64,000 nt of DNA from Terrimonas sp937888905 (GTDB lineage: Bacteria; Bacteroidota; Bacteroidia; Chitinophagales; Chitinophagaceae). A program made the translations under genes and the position numbers. Each line of letters opens with the position of its first letter. The stretch's first letter is position 1. Where the stretch lies: assembly GCA_937888905.1 (NCBI GenBank), contig CALATA010000006.1, forward strand, positions 1 to 64,000. Reading direction: 5' to 3'. Below the pieces are notes generated by a model that saw only the letters and a list, made by a program, of their open reading frames with translations, did no database searches and had not been told where the DNA came from. Of the stretch, positions 1 to 8,024 are shown piece by piece.

Positions 1-54
1 ACACCTAATCAAGTACTACAACAAAAAATTGCACTAGCTACTTGAACTTGCACA

Positions 55-91
55 TCATCAAATTTTCAAATCCTCAAATTGTCTAATTAGC
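55..91. repeat. Intergenic repeat family C (TCAAATT words)
   Basis: Three irregular copies of a word close to TCAAATTnTC in tandem, just past the 3' end of the PorT-like gene. The same words, in both orientations, fill the atpD-atpC gap at 28378-28432. Positions 1-54 hold nothing I recognise. Confidence 0.5.
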
Positions 92-823
92 TCACCCTTC
101 AATATGAATACTCAACACAATCATCCTTGATTGAATGCGGTCGAGAACGCTGGAATATTTGAGGTTTTCGTCGCGGGCATGGAGATTGCGCCAGCCATTG
201 CTGATTTTTAACTCGGGAGAAAGAATGAAACTGGGAAAATAGAAGTTGAAGCCCAGACCGAGTTCCGGTCCGAAATCATATTTCCATAGTTTAACCAGGT
301 CATCGGCTTTACGTGCGCGCGCATTGCTGGCCAGGTCGATATCACCTTTGAGGCCAGCCATCATGTATACACGGAAATTACCGATACGGTCGGATTGAAA
401 TTTCAATTGAATAGGGAAGCTCACCGTTACCGACTCCACGTTTTTCGTTACCTCCGTTTCACCATCCTGATCGGGGAATTTCAGTTTATATCGCAGACTC
501 CGGTTGATGAACATCAGTTGCGGATTGAAGCGTACCTGGAAACGGTCGGAGAGGCGGGCAGTTGCCAACAGGCCCAGCGCCAGGCCTCCGTTGTTATTAG
601 GCTCGGCAACATAGACGGAGTCATCCTGCAGGAAACGCGGATGCAGTTCGGTATGAAAACGCGACATGTTACCACCGATGGTAATGCCAAAATAATAAGG
701 TTTCTGATCGTGTTCGGGAAGATTCAGCTCGCGTTGAGCCATGGCCGAAGAGGTAAGACCGAAGATCAGCACCAAAACAGTTACAAACTTCACAGTGGTT
801 TTCGGCCGGTGTATATGCAGCAT
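92..823 (-). CDS. porT: PorT-like outer-membrane beta-barrel protein
   Basis: 243 aa. The N-terminus is a signal peptide (basic start, hydrophobic stretch around residues 12-25, cleavage after AMA-Q). The rest alternates hydrophobic and polar residues and is rich in aromatics, with an LSPELK...GWRNL region near the end, as in the small PorT/OMP_b-brl_2 barrels. PorT is needed for type IX secretion, and two cargo proteins with T9SS tails are encoded in this window. The start lies inside the end of ubiE, a 34-nt overlap in another frame, so translation is probably coupled. My recollection is that ubiE-porT adjacency is common in Bacteroidota; this supports porT over a generic barrel protein but does not prove it. 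Confidence 0.65.
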   Translation of the reverse strand: MLHIHRPKTTVKFVTVLVLIFGLTSSAMAQRELNLPEHDQKPYYFGITIGGNMSRFHTELHPRFLQDDSVYVAEPNNNGGLALGLLATARLSDRFQVRFNPQLMFINRSLRYKLKFPDQDGETEVTKNVESVTVSFPIQLKFQSDRIGNFRVYMMAGLKGDIDLASNARARKADDLVKLWKYDFGPELGLGFNFYFPSFILSPELKISNGWRNLHARDENLKYSSVLDRIQSRMIVLSIHIEG

Positions 824-1539
824 ATGCCTAAGCTTAACGATTGAAAACGGGTATCGGAATATCCGGTTTTGTTTAAAATGCCAACCAATTCATTCCGCTC
901 GGGGAATGCATCGGCCGATTCTTTCAGGTATTGGTAGGCTTTTTTATTCTGACGAAACAATCGTGCCACTTGCGGGGCCAGCACATTCATGTAAAAATTG
1001 TACAGGCTCCGGACCGGCTGACGTGGTTTGGAAAATTCGAGGATCACAAGTTGTGCGCCGGGTTTCAGCACACGCATGATCTCGGATAATCCTTTTTCCA
1101 GGTGCTCAAAGTTCCGCACGCCAAAAGCTACCATCCCGCCATCAAACGTATTGTCGGCGAAATTTATTGTTTCGGAATCGCCGAGGTGTAACTGGATTTT
1201 ATCGCCAAGTCCTTCTTTCTCAACTTTTTTTCGGCCAAATTCCAGCATTTTTGCAGAAATATCGATGCCGGTGATCTGTTGCGGATCGATCAGTTTTGCC
1301 GCCATGATGGCCATGTCGCCGGTGCCGGTGGCGATGTCGAGTATGTGTGCGGGTTTGTCTTTTCCGAGCAGGCGGATGGCTTTTTTGCGCCAGGATACAT
1401 CGATACGGGCCGACAAAAAGCGGTTCATAAGGTCATAACGGGGCGCTATGCTGTCGAACATCTCGGCTACCTGCTCCTTCTTGCTTTTGTCCGAATCCCG
1501 GAACGGTATCACATTATCGTGCGGTAAGGTGTTTGCCAT
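790..1539 (-). CDS. ubiE: Demethylmenaquinone methyltransferase (UbiE/MenG)
   Basis: 249 aa from the ATG. SAM-dependent C-methyltransferase for the last step of menaquinone synthesis; Bacteroidota use menaquinone, so MenG is the expected activity. Visible motifs: N-terminal V-A-E-M-F-D-S-I-A-P-R-Y-D-L-M-N, SAM motif I DIATGTGD (about residues 68-75), and GMVAFGVRNFE. An in-frame TTG nine bases upstream (1548) is not the start, because it lies inside a -7 promoter element. That element (TACCTTTG, 1553-1546) ends only 6 nt before the ATG, so the mRNA is probably leaderless. The 3' end overlaps the PorT-like gene. Confidence 0.93.
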   Translation of the reverse strand: MANTLPHDNVIPFRDSDKSKKEQVAEMFDSIAPRYDLMNRFLSARIDVSWRKKAIRLLGKDKPAHILDIATGTGDMAIMAAKLIDPQQITGIDISAKMLEFGRKKVEKEGLGDKIQLHLGDSETINFADNTFDGGMVAFGVRNFEHLEKGLSEIMRVLKPGAQLVILEFSKPRQPVRSLYNFYMNVLAPQVARLFRQNKKAYQYLKESADAFPERNELVGILNKTGYSDTRFQSLSLGICCIYTGRKPL

Positions 1540-1545
1540 GACCCG

Positions 1546-1553
1546 CAAAGGTA
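1546..1553 (-). promoter_or_regulatory. -7 promoter element of ubiE
   Basis: TACCTTTG read on the minus strand matches the Bacteroidota -7 consensus TAnnTTTG. Only 6 nt separate it from the ATG at 1539. I see no good TTTG -33 at the usual distance. Confidence 0.55.
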
Positions 1554-1574
1554 GGAAGAAAACTCGGGCGGTTA

Positions 1575-2936
1575 TCAGGATTTGCCAGCCTGTACGCGCG
1601 GAGCGGCGTAGTAATTCAGGCGAATGAGATCGTTGGGCAATGCCCGCTGATTCCAGTGGTCGTGAATGGCCAGCGCGGCGCCTGCCGCCGTGGCCTGCGC
1701 CATCGATGCGGCATATACTTCCATGCCCGGAAAGGCGGCTGCCAGCAGATTCATGAATACGGCATTTTTACTGAAACCGCCATCCACAAAAACACGGCGT
1801 GCACCCGTATTGCCCAGCACGAGTTGTGTAGATTGATATTGCCGCTGCACCAGGTCGATCATCCATTGATGATAGGCTTCCGTATCATTTTCAAAAACCG
1901 AGAGATCCCGCTCGCCTGCCACGGCCGGTGTCCGTCCAAGTTCTTTTAAACGCAAAGCCAGTTCATGATCATAGTCCATGCTCCGGTACCTGGCCGGATG
2001 TTGCTGAAAATGCTCGGCAATGCGCCTCACTTCCTGTTCGTATTCATATCCCGCAAACAAACGTGAAGCTTTAACCGGACTGCCTTTATAACTCAGGTAA
2101 CAAAGACAATCCTGTTTCAATTCTTCCGTTGTCAGCGGATCGTGATTGAATGGATTGAGGCTGATGCTCCAGGTGCCGGTCGATAATAAAACAAACGGCT
2201 CTTCAAAACTTACGAGATAGGGGATGAGGGCTGCCGAACTATCATGCAGGCCCACGCCAACAGGCAACTGACTACCCGGAAAGCTCGCCTGAAAAACTTC
2301 GTCGGAGCGGCGAAGCGGTGCCAGTTTGGAAAGAATGCCTTCCTGCTCCACCCAGCGATGATAACGACCCTCACGGAAATTCCAGAGATGCGTATGACAT
2401 CCCACGCTTGTAAGGTCGGTACTGGCAACGCCCGTGAGCAGGTAACTCATGTACTGCGGCAGGTGCAGGGCATAGTTGACGTGGGAGAAAATTTCAGGTT
2501 GTTCCTGTTGCAAACGATATAACTGCAATCCGGAATTCAGGCTGCCTAAAACAGGCGAAGCAGTTTCGTGTGCAAGTACGGTATCGCCGCCGTATCGCGC
2601 ATAAAAATTGTTGCGCAGCAATTCAGGGTACACTTTGAGATAATTATAGAGCGGTGTCAGCGGTTGTCCGTTTTCATCGATGTAGACAAAACTGGCACCG
2701 TAAGTAGAAAAATTAATGGCCCTGATTTCAAAATCCTTGTGCTGTGAAATATCGCGCAGCGAATCGAACACACTCAACCGCAGGCTGTCGAGGTTTTCGC
2801 AGGGGTCACCATCTTCATCGATTGTTTCGGTGAAGCGTGCTGTTTTTTCGTACACGATCTGGTATTGCTCATCAAAAAGGAAAAGCTTTTTGTTGGTTTT
2901 ACCTACGTCGAATATGGCGATGACGGGAGTGCGCAT
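1575..2936 (-). CDS. rhaB: FGGY-family sugar kinase, probable L-rhamnulokinase
   Basis: 453 aa. Predicted to phosphorylate L-rhamnulose to L-rhamnulose-1-phosphate with ATP in the cytoplasm. The N-terminus (IAIFDVGKTNKKL) is the first phosphate loop of the FGGY/actin-like ATPase fold. Later come a LLSTGTWSISLNPF segment and the C-terminal VFVDGGFSKNAVFMNLLA signature, followed by an A-x-A-T-A-A-G-A-A-L-A helix. The substrate is inferred from context: isomerase, aldolase fusion and RhaT are the next genes upstream. It is the last gene of the minus-strand series, 126 bp after rhaI, with a repeat-derived -7 candidate (TACTTTTG, 2957-2950) in the gap. By sequence alone it could be another FGGY kinase such as a fuculokinase. 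Confidence 0.78.
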   Translation of the reverse strand: MRTPVIAIFDVGKTNKKLFLFDEQYQIVYEKTARFTETIDEDGDPCENLDSLRLSVFDSLRDISQHKDFEIRAINFSTYGASFVYIDENGQPLTPLYNYLKVYPELLRNNFYARYGGDTVLAHETASPVLGSLNSGLQLYRLQQEQPEIFSHVNYALHLPQYMSYLLTGVASTDLTSVGCHTHLWNFREGRYHRWVEQEGILSKLAPLRRSDEVFQASFPGSQLPVGVGLHDSSAALIPYLVSFEEPFVLLSTGTWSISLNPFNHDPLTTEELKQDCLCYLSYKGSPVKASRLFAGYEYEQEVRRIAEHFQQHPARYRSMDYDHELALRLKELGRTPAVAGERDLSVFENDTEAYHQWMIDLVQRQYQSTQLVLGNTGARRVFVDGGFSKNAVFMNLLAAAFPGMEVYAASMAQATAAGAALAIHDHWNQRALPNDLIRLNYYAAPRVQAGKS

Positions 2937-2940
2937 TTAA

Positions 2941-3060
2941 TTCAAAATTCAAAAGTAAGTGACAGAGTAGTAAGTATTAAGTTATAAGTTTTAAGTATAG
3001 CAGCCATGACTGTTTTACCCATAACTTAATACTTAGAACTTATCACGGCTGTTTAACCCT
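2941..3060. repeat. Composite intergenic repeat, families A and B
   Basis: Between rhaI and rhaB. Positions 2941-2957 are family A (ATTCAAAAGTAAG words). Positions 2966-3046 are family B: GTAAGTATTAAGT-type words on the left and their reverse complements (ACTTAATACTTAG) on the right, so the block can fold on itself. A shared word GGCTGTT lies at 3047-3053. Confidence 0.65.
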
Positions 3061-3062
3061 TC

Positions 3063-4337
3063 TCACAGGCCGGTAGCCACAGACCGCTCTCCGCGTTGTT
3101 TAATCAATTGCTTGCGAATGCCGGCTTCGCGGAACAGGCGTAAAGGCTGCAAGGCTCCGCCGTCCTGCAGGCGTGCTTCGGCTACCAATGCACGTACATC
3201 GGTGCGGTAGGCATCTTGCAGAATTTCCTGTGCCTGTGCTACATCATTATTATTGCGTGCATGTTCCAAAGCAACGCTGTCAACCAGCAATGCCTGTGCA
3301 TAAGCCAACTGGATCGCTTCTACCGATTGCAGCAGGTCTTCGAGCGGGTCCTTGATGTTGTGACTCGCATCGATCATCCATCCGAGGTCCCGTGCGTGAT
3401 TCATGCCGCGTGCATCCATACCATCCACCAGTTCCTGGAAGATCAGGAACAACTGATACGGATTGATGCTGCCGACGGTGAGATCGTCGTCGCCGTATTT
3501 GCTATCGTTGAAATGAAAACCGCCGAGTTTGCCTTCCTGCAACAATAATGCAACAATCTGCTCGATGTTGGCATTGGGCAGATGATGTCCGAGGTCAACC
3601 AGGGTATAAGCTTTTGGTCCGAGTTTGTTGGCAAACAGCAATGATTGTCCCCAATCGCCAACAGTCATGGAGTAAAAGTTTGGCTCAAAGGCTTTGTATT
3701 CTACAAATACTTTCCAGTTGTCGGGCAGTGCAGCATAAATTTCTTCCAATGATTCCAGCGTACGGCTGAATGCTTTGCGGAAGCTCAATTGTCCCGGAAA
3801 GCTGGAGCCATCGCTTAACCAAACGGTCAGTGAATCGGAGCCGAGCTCTACGCCGTGTCTGATCACTTCGATATTGTGTTCGATTGCCTGCTTGCGTACA
3901 GCTTTATCCGTGTGTTGCAGGGATCCGAATTTATAGCTGTGTTGTTGTCCGGGTTGATCCTGGAAGGTATTGGAGTTAACGGCATCGAAGCGCAAACCAT
4001 GATCTGCAGCAAGCTGGCGGATAGCCGCAGCATCTGAAGGAATGTCCCAGGGGATGTGCAGGGAAATGGCGCCGCTGCTGCGGTTGAGTGCATGCAGTAA
4101 ACCAACGTCTGCAATTTTTTCTTCCAAAGATCCGGGTTCGCCTGCACCGCTGAAACGGCCGAAGCGCGTGCCGCCCGTACCCAATGCCCACGAGGGAATG
4201 GCTACCTGGAAAGCTCTCAGTTTTTCTATGATTGCATCCGTATTGTCCGTAACCGAACGTATATGCGACAGTTGCTGCTGATGCAATTTAATTCCGGCGT
4301 CGTTGTGCGTGTGTAAAGTATTTTGATCAAGTATCAT
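3063..4337 (-). CDS. rhaI: L-rhamnose isomerase, TIM-barrel RhaI type
   Basis: 424 aa from the ATG at 4337. An open frame continues to 4484, but that part is translated repeat DNA and ATG-4337 gives the usual RhaI length. It should convert L-rhamnose to L-rhamnulose in the cytoplasm. Features of the metal-dependent xylose-isomerase-like barrel: VFVEYKAFEP with the first metal-binding Glu, YTLVDLGHH with Asp and His, and GGFHFNDSKYGDDDL with further His/Asp ligands. The C-terminal third is helical and probably serves oligomerisation. It lies between the aldolase fusion and the kinase. This is the RhaI type rather than the unrelated E. coli RhaA fold. Confidence 0.87.
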   Translation of the reverse strand: MILDQNTLHTHNDAGIKLHQQQLSHIRSVTDNTDAIIEKLRAFQVAIPSWALGTGGTRFGRFSGAGEPGSLEEKIADVGLLHALNRSSGAISLHIPWDIPSDAAAIRQLAADHGLRFDAVNSNTFQDQPGQQHSYKFGSLQHTDKAVRKQAIEHNIEVIRHGVELGSDSLTVWLSDGSSFPGQLSFRKAFSRTLESLEEIYAALPDNWKVFVEYKAFEPNFYSMTVGDWGQSLLFANKLGPKAYTLVDLGHHLPNANIEQIVALLLQEGKLGGFHFNDSKYGDDDLTVGSINPYQLFLIFQELVDGMDARGMNHARDLGWMIDASHNIKDPLEDLLQSVEAIQLAYAQALLVDSVALEHARNNNDVAQAQEILQDAYRTDVRALVAEARLQDGGALQPLRLFREAGIRKQLIKQRGERSVATGL

Positions 4338-4347
4338 ATCGCGTAAT

Positions 4348-4381
4348 TCAAAAGTCAAAATTAAAAATTCAAAAGTAATAC
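4348..4381 (-). repeat. Intergenic repeat family A upstream of rhaI
   Basis: AATTCAAAAGTC and AAAATTCAAAAGTAA words. On the minus strand it contains TACTTTTG (4377-4370), which fits TAnnTTTG, 32 nt from the rhaI start. It could be a second rhaI promoter. Confidence 0.55.
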
Positions 4382-4414
4382 CGGTGGTCTTTGCGAGAGG
4401 AGAGTCAGGGTTCA

Positions 4415-4460
4415 CGCAAAGATACATAAGAAGCAAAGTCGCAAAGTAATCAAGAAGCCA
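4415..4460 (-). promoter_or_regulatory. Repeat-derived promoter candidate for rhaI (family D)
   Basis: Array of GCAAAG words. On the minus strand it reads TTTG (4445-4442), 17 nt, then TATCTTTG (4424-4417), a near-consensus Bacteroidota promoter that would give a leader of about 70 nt for rhaI. The array is periodic, so the match may be a by-product of the repeat. Confidence 0.45.
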
Positions 4461-4483
4461 AGATGGTATCAAGAGCTTCAGCA

Positions 4484-4533
4484 TTCACTTATTGACTTAT
4501 TCACGATTCACGATTGACCATTCACGATTCACG
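4484..4533. repeat. Intergenic repeat family E
   Basis: Tandem TTCACGATTCACGATTGAC-type words (minus strand GTGAATCGTGAATGG), directly downstream of the rhaEW terminator. Confidence 0.7.
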
Positions 4534-4570
4534 AAAAAAGAGGGCCGACAGACTAGACAATCATCGGCCC
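4534..4570 (-). terminator. Rho-independent terminator of rhaEW
   Basis: Arms GGGCCGA (4542-4548) and TCGGCCC (4564-4570) with a 15-nt loop, then TCTTTTTT in the minus direction. It lies 38 nt past the rhaEW stop and implies that rhaI has its own promoter. Confidence 0.75.
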
Positions 4571-4608
4571 CTGTTGCTTGCTTGTGTAAAAAGGTAAGAG
4601 GCTTCGTG

Positions 4609-6732
4609 TCAGCGCACAAAGGCCATCGCTACGCCGCCGTCTACGTTCAGCACATTACCCGTGGACTTGTTCAGCAGCCCGCCGGTAAAGGCAAAGCAGG
4701 CATTGGCAATATCTTCTGCTGTAATAATCTCATTGAGCAGGGTACGTTTGGCATAGAAGGCAGGCAGTTCTTCCACCTTCACGCCGTATGCTTTGGCCCG
4801 TCCTTCGGCCCAGGCTCCTTCCCATATTTTTGAATCACCTATCACGGCATCGGGGTTCACTACGTTTACGCGGATATGATCTTTTCCGAGTTCGGCAGCA
4901 TTGAGGCGGCTGAGGTGTAATTGTGCTGCCTTGGCAGAACCATAGCCAGCGTTATTGGGTCCGCTTACGAGGGCGTTTTTGCTTACAATGTTCAGTATGT
5001 CGCCGCCGAGTCCCTGTTTGCGCATGATTTCCACACCGGCTTGTGTTACCATGAATTGGCCTTTTACCAGTACATCATACAACAGATCCCAGTCGGCGGA
5101 CGTATGTTCCTCGATGGGTTTGGAAATCGACAGTCCTGCACAGTTTACCACGATGTCGGCACCGCCAAAGGCGAGTGCAGCTACTTTGTATGCATTGGTA
5201 ATATCGTCGGGTTTGGTAACGTCGAGTTGCGCAGTGGCAAATACATCTTTACCGTATTGTTTTTGAAATTCTTCTTTGGCTTTTTCCAAACGGCCTGCAT
5301 CATTGTCGTTGACGATCACACAAGCGCCTTCATCAGCAAATTTTTTCGCAATAGCCTTACCGATGCCGCCGGCGCTGCCTGTTACCAGTGCAATGCGGCC
5401 GCTGAGCGGGCGCGGCTTTGGCATACGCTGCAGTTTCGCTTCTTCCAATAACCAGTATTCAATATCGAACGCTTCCTGGCGGGGCAGTGAAGTGTATTCA
5501 GACACTGCTTCCGCGCCACGCATTACATTGATGGCATTGGTATAGAATTCCGCCGCGACGCGCGCGGTTTGTTTGTCTTTAGCAAAGGTGAACATGCCCA
5601 CACCGGGATAAAGAATCACCACAGGATTGGTATCACGAATGGCAGGACTGTTGGAACGTTTGCAGCTCTCATAATATTCCGTGTACATCTGCCGGTAAGC
5701 TTCAAATTCCGGTGCCAGTTTTTCTTTCAATGCCGCAACATTGCCCAGGTCTTCGTTGGGTTGCAGCTTTAATACCAGCGGGCTGATCTTGGTACGCAGG
5801 AAGTGGTCGGGGCAACTGGTGCCAAGTGGTGCCAGCCTGTCGAGATCATTGGAGTTGATGAATTGCAGTACACGTTCGTCATCGGTGAAATGACCGATCA
5901 TCTGTTGTTTGCTGCTGCAGAATCCGCGAAGGACAGGTGCCAGTGCGGCGGCTTGTTCACGGCGCGCGGCTTCGGGCAATGCGGCGAGCTTTTCTCCTCC
6001 GAATACCGGTCCTTTCTTACCCGTATGTTCTTCGAGGTAAGCTGCACAACGTTCGATCACTTCGAGTGTATTGATATAGCTTTCGTAGGCCGTGTCGCCC
6101 CAGGTAAATAAACCATGCGAGCCGAGCATGATGCCACGGATGCCGGGGTTTTCATCGAGGCATTGTTTCAGTTGCAGACCGAGATCAAAACCCGGACGTT
6201 GCCATTCTACCCAACCGATAGTGCCGTTGAATAAATCCTGTGTGATGCGTTTGCCATCTTTCGCGGCGGCGATGGCGATGGCCGCATCCGGATGCAGGTG
6301 ATCGATATGTTTGAACGGCAGAAATCCGTGCAACGGCGTATCGATAGAAGGAGCTTTTGAATCGAGATCGTAAATGCAATGGTTGAATAAGGCCACCATT
6401 TCATCTTCGTGCTCGATACCGCGGTAAATATTTTTCAATGCACGCAGCCGGTCAACATACAAGGCCGCGAGGCCGCTGCGTTTCATGGAAGCCAGATCAC
6501 CACCGCTTCCTTTTACCCACATAACCTCCGTTTCTTCGCCCGTCAGCGGATCTTTTGCCATGGCTTTGCAGGACGTATTGCCTCCGCCATAATTGGTGAG
6601 CCGAAGGTCGGCGCCCAGCAAATTGGAACGGTATACCAGCAAGGCTACTTCATCACCGGCCAATTCTGCCGCTTTCGCATCGTCCCATAAATAGCTGACA
6701 TGTTTAAACGATAAGGTCTTAGTTGTGCTCAT
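4609..6732 (-). CDS. rhaEW: Bifunctional rhamnulose-1-P aldolase / L-lactaldehyde dehydrogenase
   Basis: 707 aa in two domains. Residues about 1-420 are a class II aldolase/adducin domain (LTNYGGGNTS, VKGSGGDLASM, and a metal-site HPDAAIAIAAAKDG segment). It should split L-rhamnulose-1-P into DHAP and L-lactaldehyde. Residues about 440-707 are a short-chain dehydrogenase with TGSAGGIG for NAD binding, the NCAG motif and the catalytic YGSAK (YxxxK). It should oxidise lactaldehyde to lactate. The fusion is the known RhaEW arrangement, so no separate lactaldehyde reductase is needed. It follows rhaT by 33 bp and is closed by a terminator. Confidence 0.9.
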   Translation of the reverse strand: MSTTKTLSFKHVSYLWDDAKAAELAGDEVALLVYRSNLLGADLRLTNYGGGNTSCKAMAKDPLTGEETEVMWVKGSGGDLASMKRSGLAALYVDRLRALKNIYRGIEHEDEMVALFNHCIYDLDSKAPSIDTPLHGFLPFKHIDHLHPDAAIAIAAAKDGKRITQDLFNGTIGWVEWQRPGFDLGLQLKQCLDENPGIRGIMLGSHGLFTWGDTAYESYINTLEVIERCAAYLEEHTGKKGPVFGGEKLAALPEAARREQAAALAPVLRGFCSSKQQMIGHFTDDERVLQFINSNDLDRLAPLGTSCPDHFLRTKISPLVLKLQPNEDLGNVAALKEKLAPEFEAYRQMYTEYYESCKRSNSPAIRDTNPVVILYPGVGMFTFAKDKQTARVAAEFYTNAINVMRGAEAVSEYTSLPRQEAFDIEYWLLEEAKLQRMPKPRPLSGRIALVTGSAGGIGKAIAKKFADEGACVIVNDNDAGRLEKAKEEFQKQYGKDVFATAQLDVTKPDDITNAYKVAALAFGGADIVVNCAGLSISKPIEEHTSADWDLLYDVLVKGQFMVTQAGVEIMRKQGLGGDILNIVSKNALVSGPNNAGYGSAKAAQLHLSRLNAAELGKDHIRVNVVNPDAVIGDSKIWEGAWAEGRAKAYGVKVEELPAFYAKRTLLNEIITAEDIANACFAFTGGLLNKSTGNVLNVDGGVAMAFVR

Positions 6733-6765
6733 AGATCAAGATATTTTTAGCGTCTTTTTTTTATT

Positions 6766-7854
6766 TTATCGTAATGAATTGCCATATCCTACCAGCAGTA
6801 CCGAAAGGATAATGACGATGATGCCAATGATGAGCGTAACAGATGTTTTTTTGTTTACTCCTTTCCACTCTTTCAATATCAGTCCCCATACATTGGCAAC
6901 GAGAATGATGAATGCCATGTGCAGGATCCAGGAACTCGCACCGTTGCCCATTTTGCTTTCACCCATCCCGTAGAAAAAGAATTGCAGGAACCAGGTAATA
7001 CCGGCAAGTGCGGCAAACGCATAGTTGGCGAGCAGTGGTGTTTTTTTATTGGTATAATCGCCGAAGGTTTTATTGCGTGCGTTGAGGATCATACACCACA
7101 CCAGGTTAGTGGTCAATCCACCCCAGAGCACTACTACATACGTGACATTATTTTGAAAGAGAAATTCCCCTTCACCGGGATTGGCGTTCTTCCACAACTC
7201 ATTGGCAACATTGGCCATCGACTTGCCGCTTTCGAGGCCGAAGTTGAAGCAGGCACTGAGGATACCTGAAACGATCGCCACTGTCAGTCCCAAGGCGAAT
7301 TTGAATTCTGTTTTAACCGTTACACCATGCGGATCCGTAGCGGTGGCATTGAGTTGTTTTTCTTTCAGCATGCCCGCACGTCCGCAGATAATGATGCCGA
7401 GTACACAGATCGCGAGACCGGCAAGTACTGTCAGTCCCCAGCTATTGCTGGTCATGATACCCAGGCTGTCCTTACCTTCCTGCGGAAAAAAGTCATAATA
7501 CAGGGCCGGAATCAGGGAGCCGAACACCATACACAATCCCAGGATGATACTGCTGCCGAGTGAAACGCCGAGGTAACGTACACCCAGGCCGTAGGTCAAT
7601 CCGCCTATGCCCCACAGCAGTCCGAAGAAATAAGTATAACCAAGTGTGCTGGCGGGTGTGGCGGCAATGATTTCGGAGAAATGGGGGATGGTGAGCCAGG
7701 CGGCAAGCGGCGGTACGATCAGCCAGGAAAACAGGCCGCCGACAATCCAGTAACTCTCCCAGGCCCAGCCTTTTACCTTTTTATACGGGATATAAAAGCT
7801 TCCGGAAGCAAAGCCGCCCAGAAAGTGGAAAATAACGCCGAAGATGGTACCCAT
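6766..7854 (-). CDS. rhaT: L-rhamnose/H+ symporter RhaT
   Basis: 362 aa, with about ten hydrophobic segments across the length. The N-terminus has the RhaT pattern (GVIFHFLGGFASGSFYIPYKKVKGWAWESYW). It should import L-rhamnose with protons across the inner membrane. It is the first gene of the minus-strand rhamnose series and is divergent from the GntR regulator across a 169-bp gap, the natural site for the operator. No consensus -7 box is visible for it; TACTTTTA (7907-7900) is the nearest match, suggesting activation or a weak promoter. Confidence 0.92.
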   Translation of the reverse strand: MGTIFGVIFHFLGGFASGSFYIPYKKVKGWAWESYWIVGGLFSWLIVPPLAAWLTIPHFSEIIAATPASTLGYTYFFGLLWGIGGLTYGLGVRYLGVSLGSSIILGLCMVFGSLIPALYYDFFPQEGKDSLGIMTSNSWGLTVLAGLAICVLGIIICGRAGMLKEKQLNATATDPHGVTVKTEFKFALGLTVAIVSGILSACFNFGLESGKSMANVANELWKNANPGEGEFLFQNNVTYVVVLWGGLTTNLVWCMILNARNKTFGDYTNKKTPLLANYAFAALAGITWFLQFFFYGMGESKMGNGASSWILHMAFIILVANVWGLILKEWKGVNKKTSVTLIIGIIVIILSVLLVGYGNSLR

Positions 7855-7982
7855 GATTAAGCAATTTCAAAATGGCTGAAGCAATAAAAAGAATGGTCAT
7901 AAAAGTAAAACCACCCTCCATCCGGTCCGTCATGCACTGTCGGGCGGGAAAGCGTTGAAAAACAAAACTCCCGGCTTATTTG

Positions 7983-7990
7983 TACCTTTG
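7983..7990 (+). promoter_or_regulatory. -7 promoter element of the rhamnose regulator
   Basis: TACCTTTG fits TAnnTTTG exactly. The next ATG is 7 nt downstream and opens a micro-ORF whose stop overlaps the start of the regulator gene. No well-placed -33 was seen. Confidence 0.55.
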
Positions 7991-7997
7991 GCGACTT

Positions 7998-8024
7998 ATG
8001 AAATTTTTCCTTAAGGCTTGCTGA
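7998..8024 (+). CDS. Eight-codon leader ORF upstream of the GntR regulator
   Basis: ATG-7998 encodes MKFFLKAC and stops at TGA 8022-8024, sharing its A with the ATG of the regulator (TGATG). The -7 box places transcription start close to this ATG, so it would be leaderless and would feed ribosomes into the regulator. It may be only a chance ATG. Confidence 0.35.
   Translation: MKFFLKAC

Noticed and set aside
4338..4484. N-terminal extension of the rhamnose isomerase reading frame
   Set aside because: The extra 49 codons are translated repeat and promoter DNA; ATG-4337 gives the family length.
7895..7914. TGGT-N12-ACCA dyad as rhamnose operator
   Set aside because: Arms of only 4 bp with an unusual spacing; too weak to call an operator.
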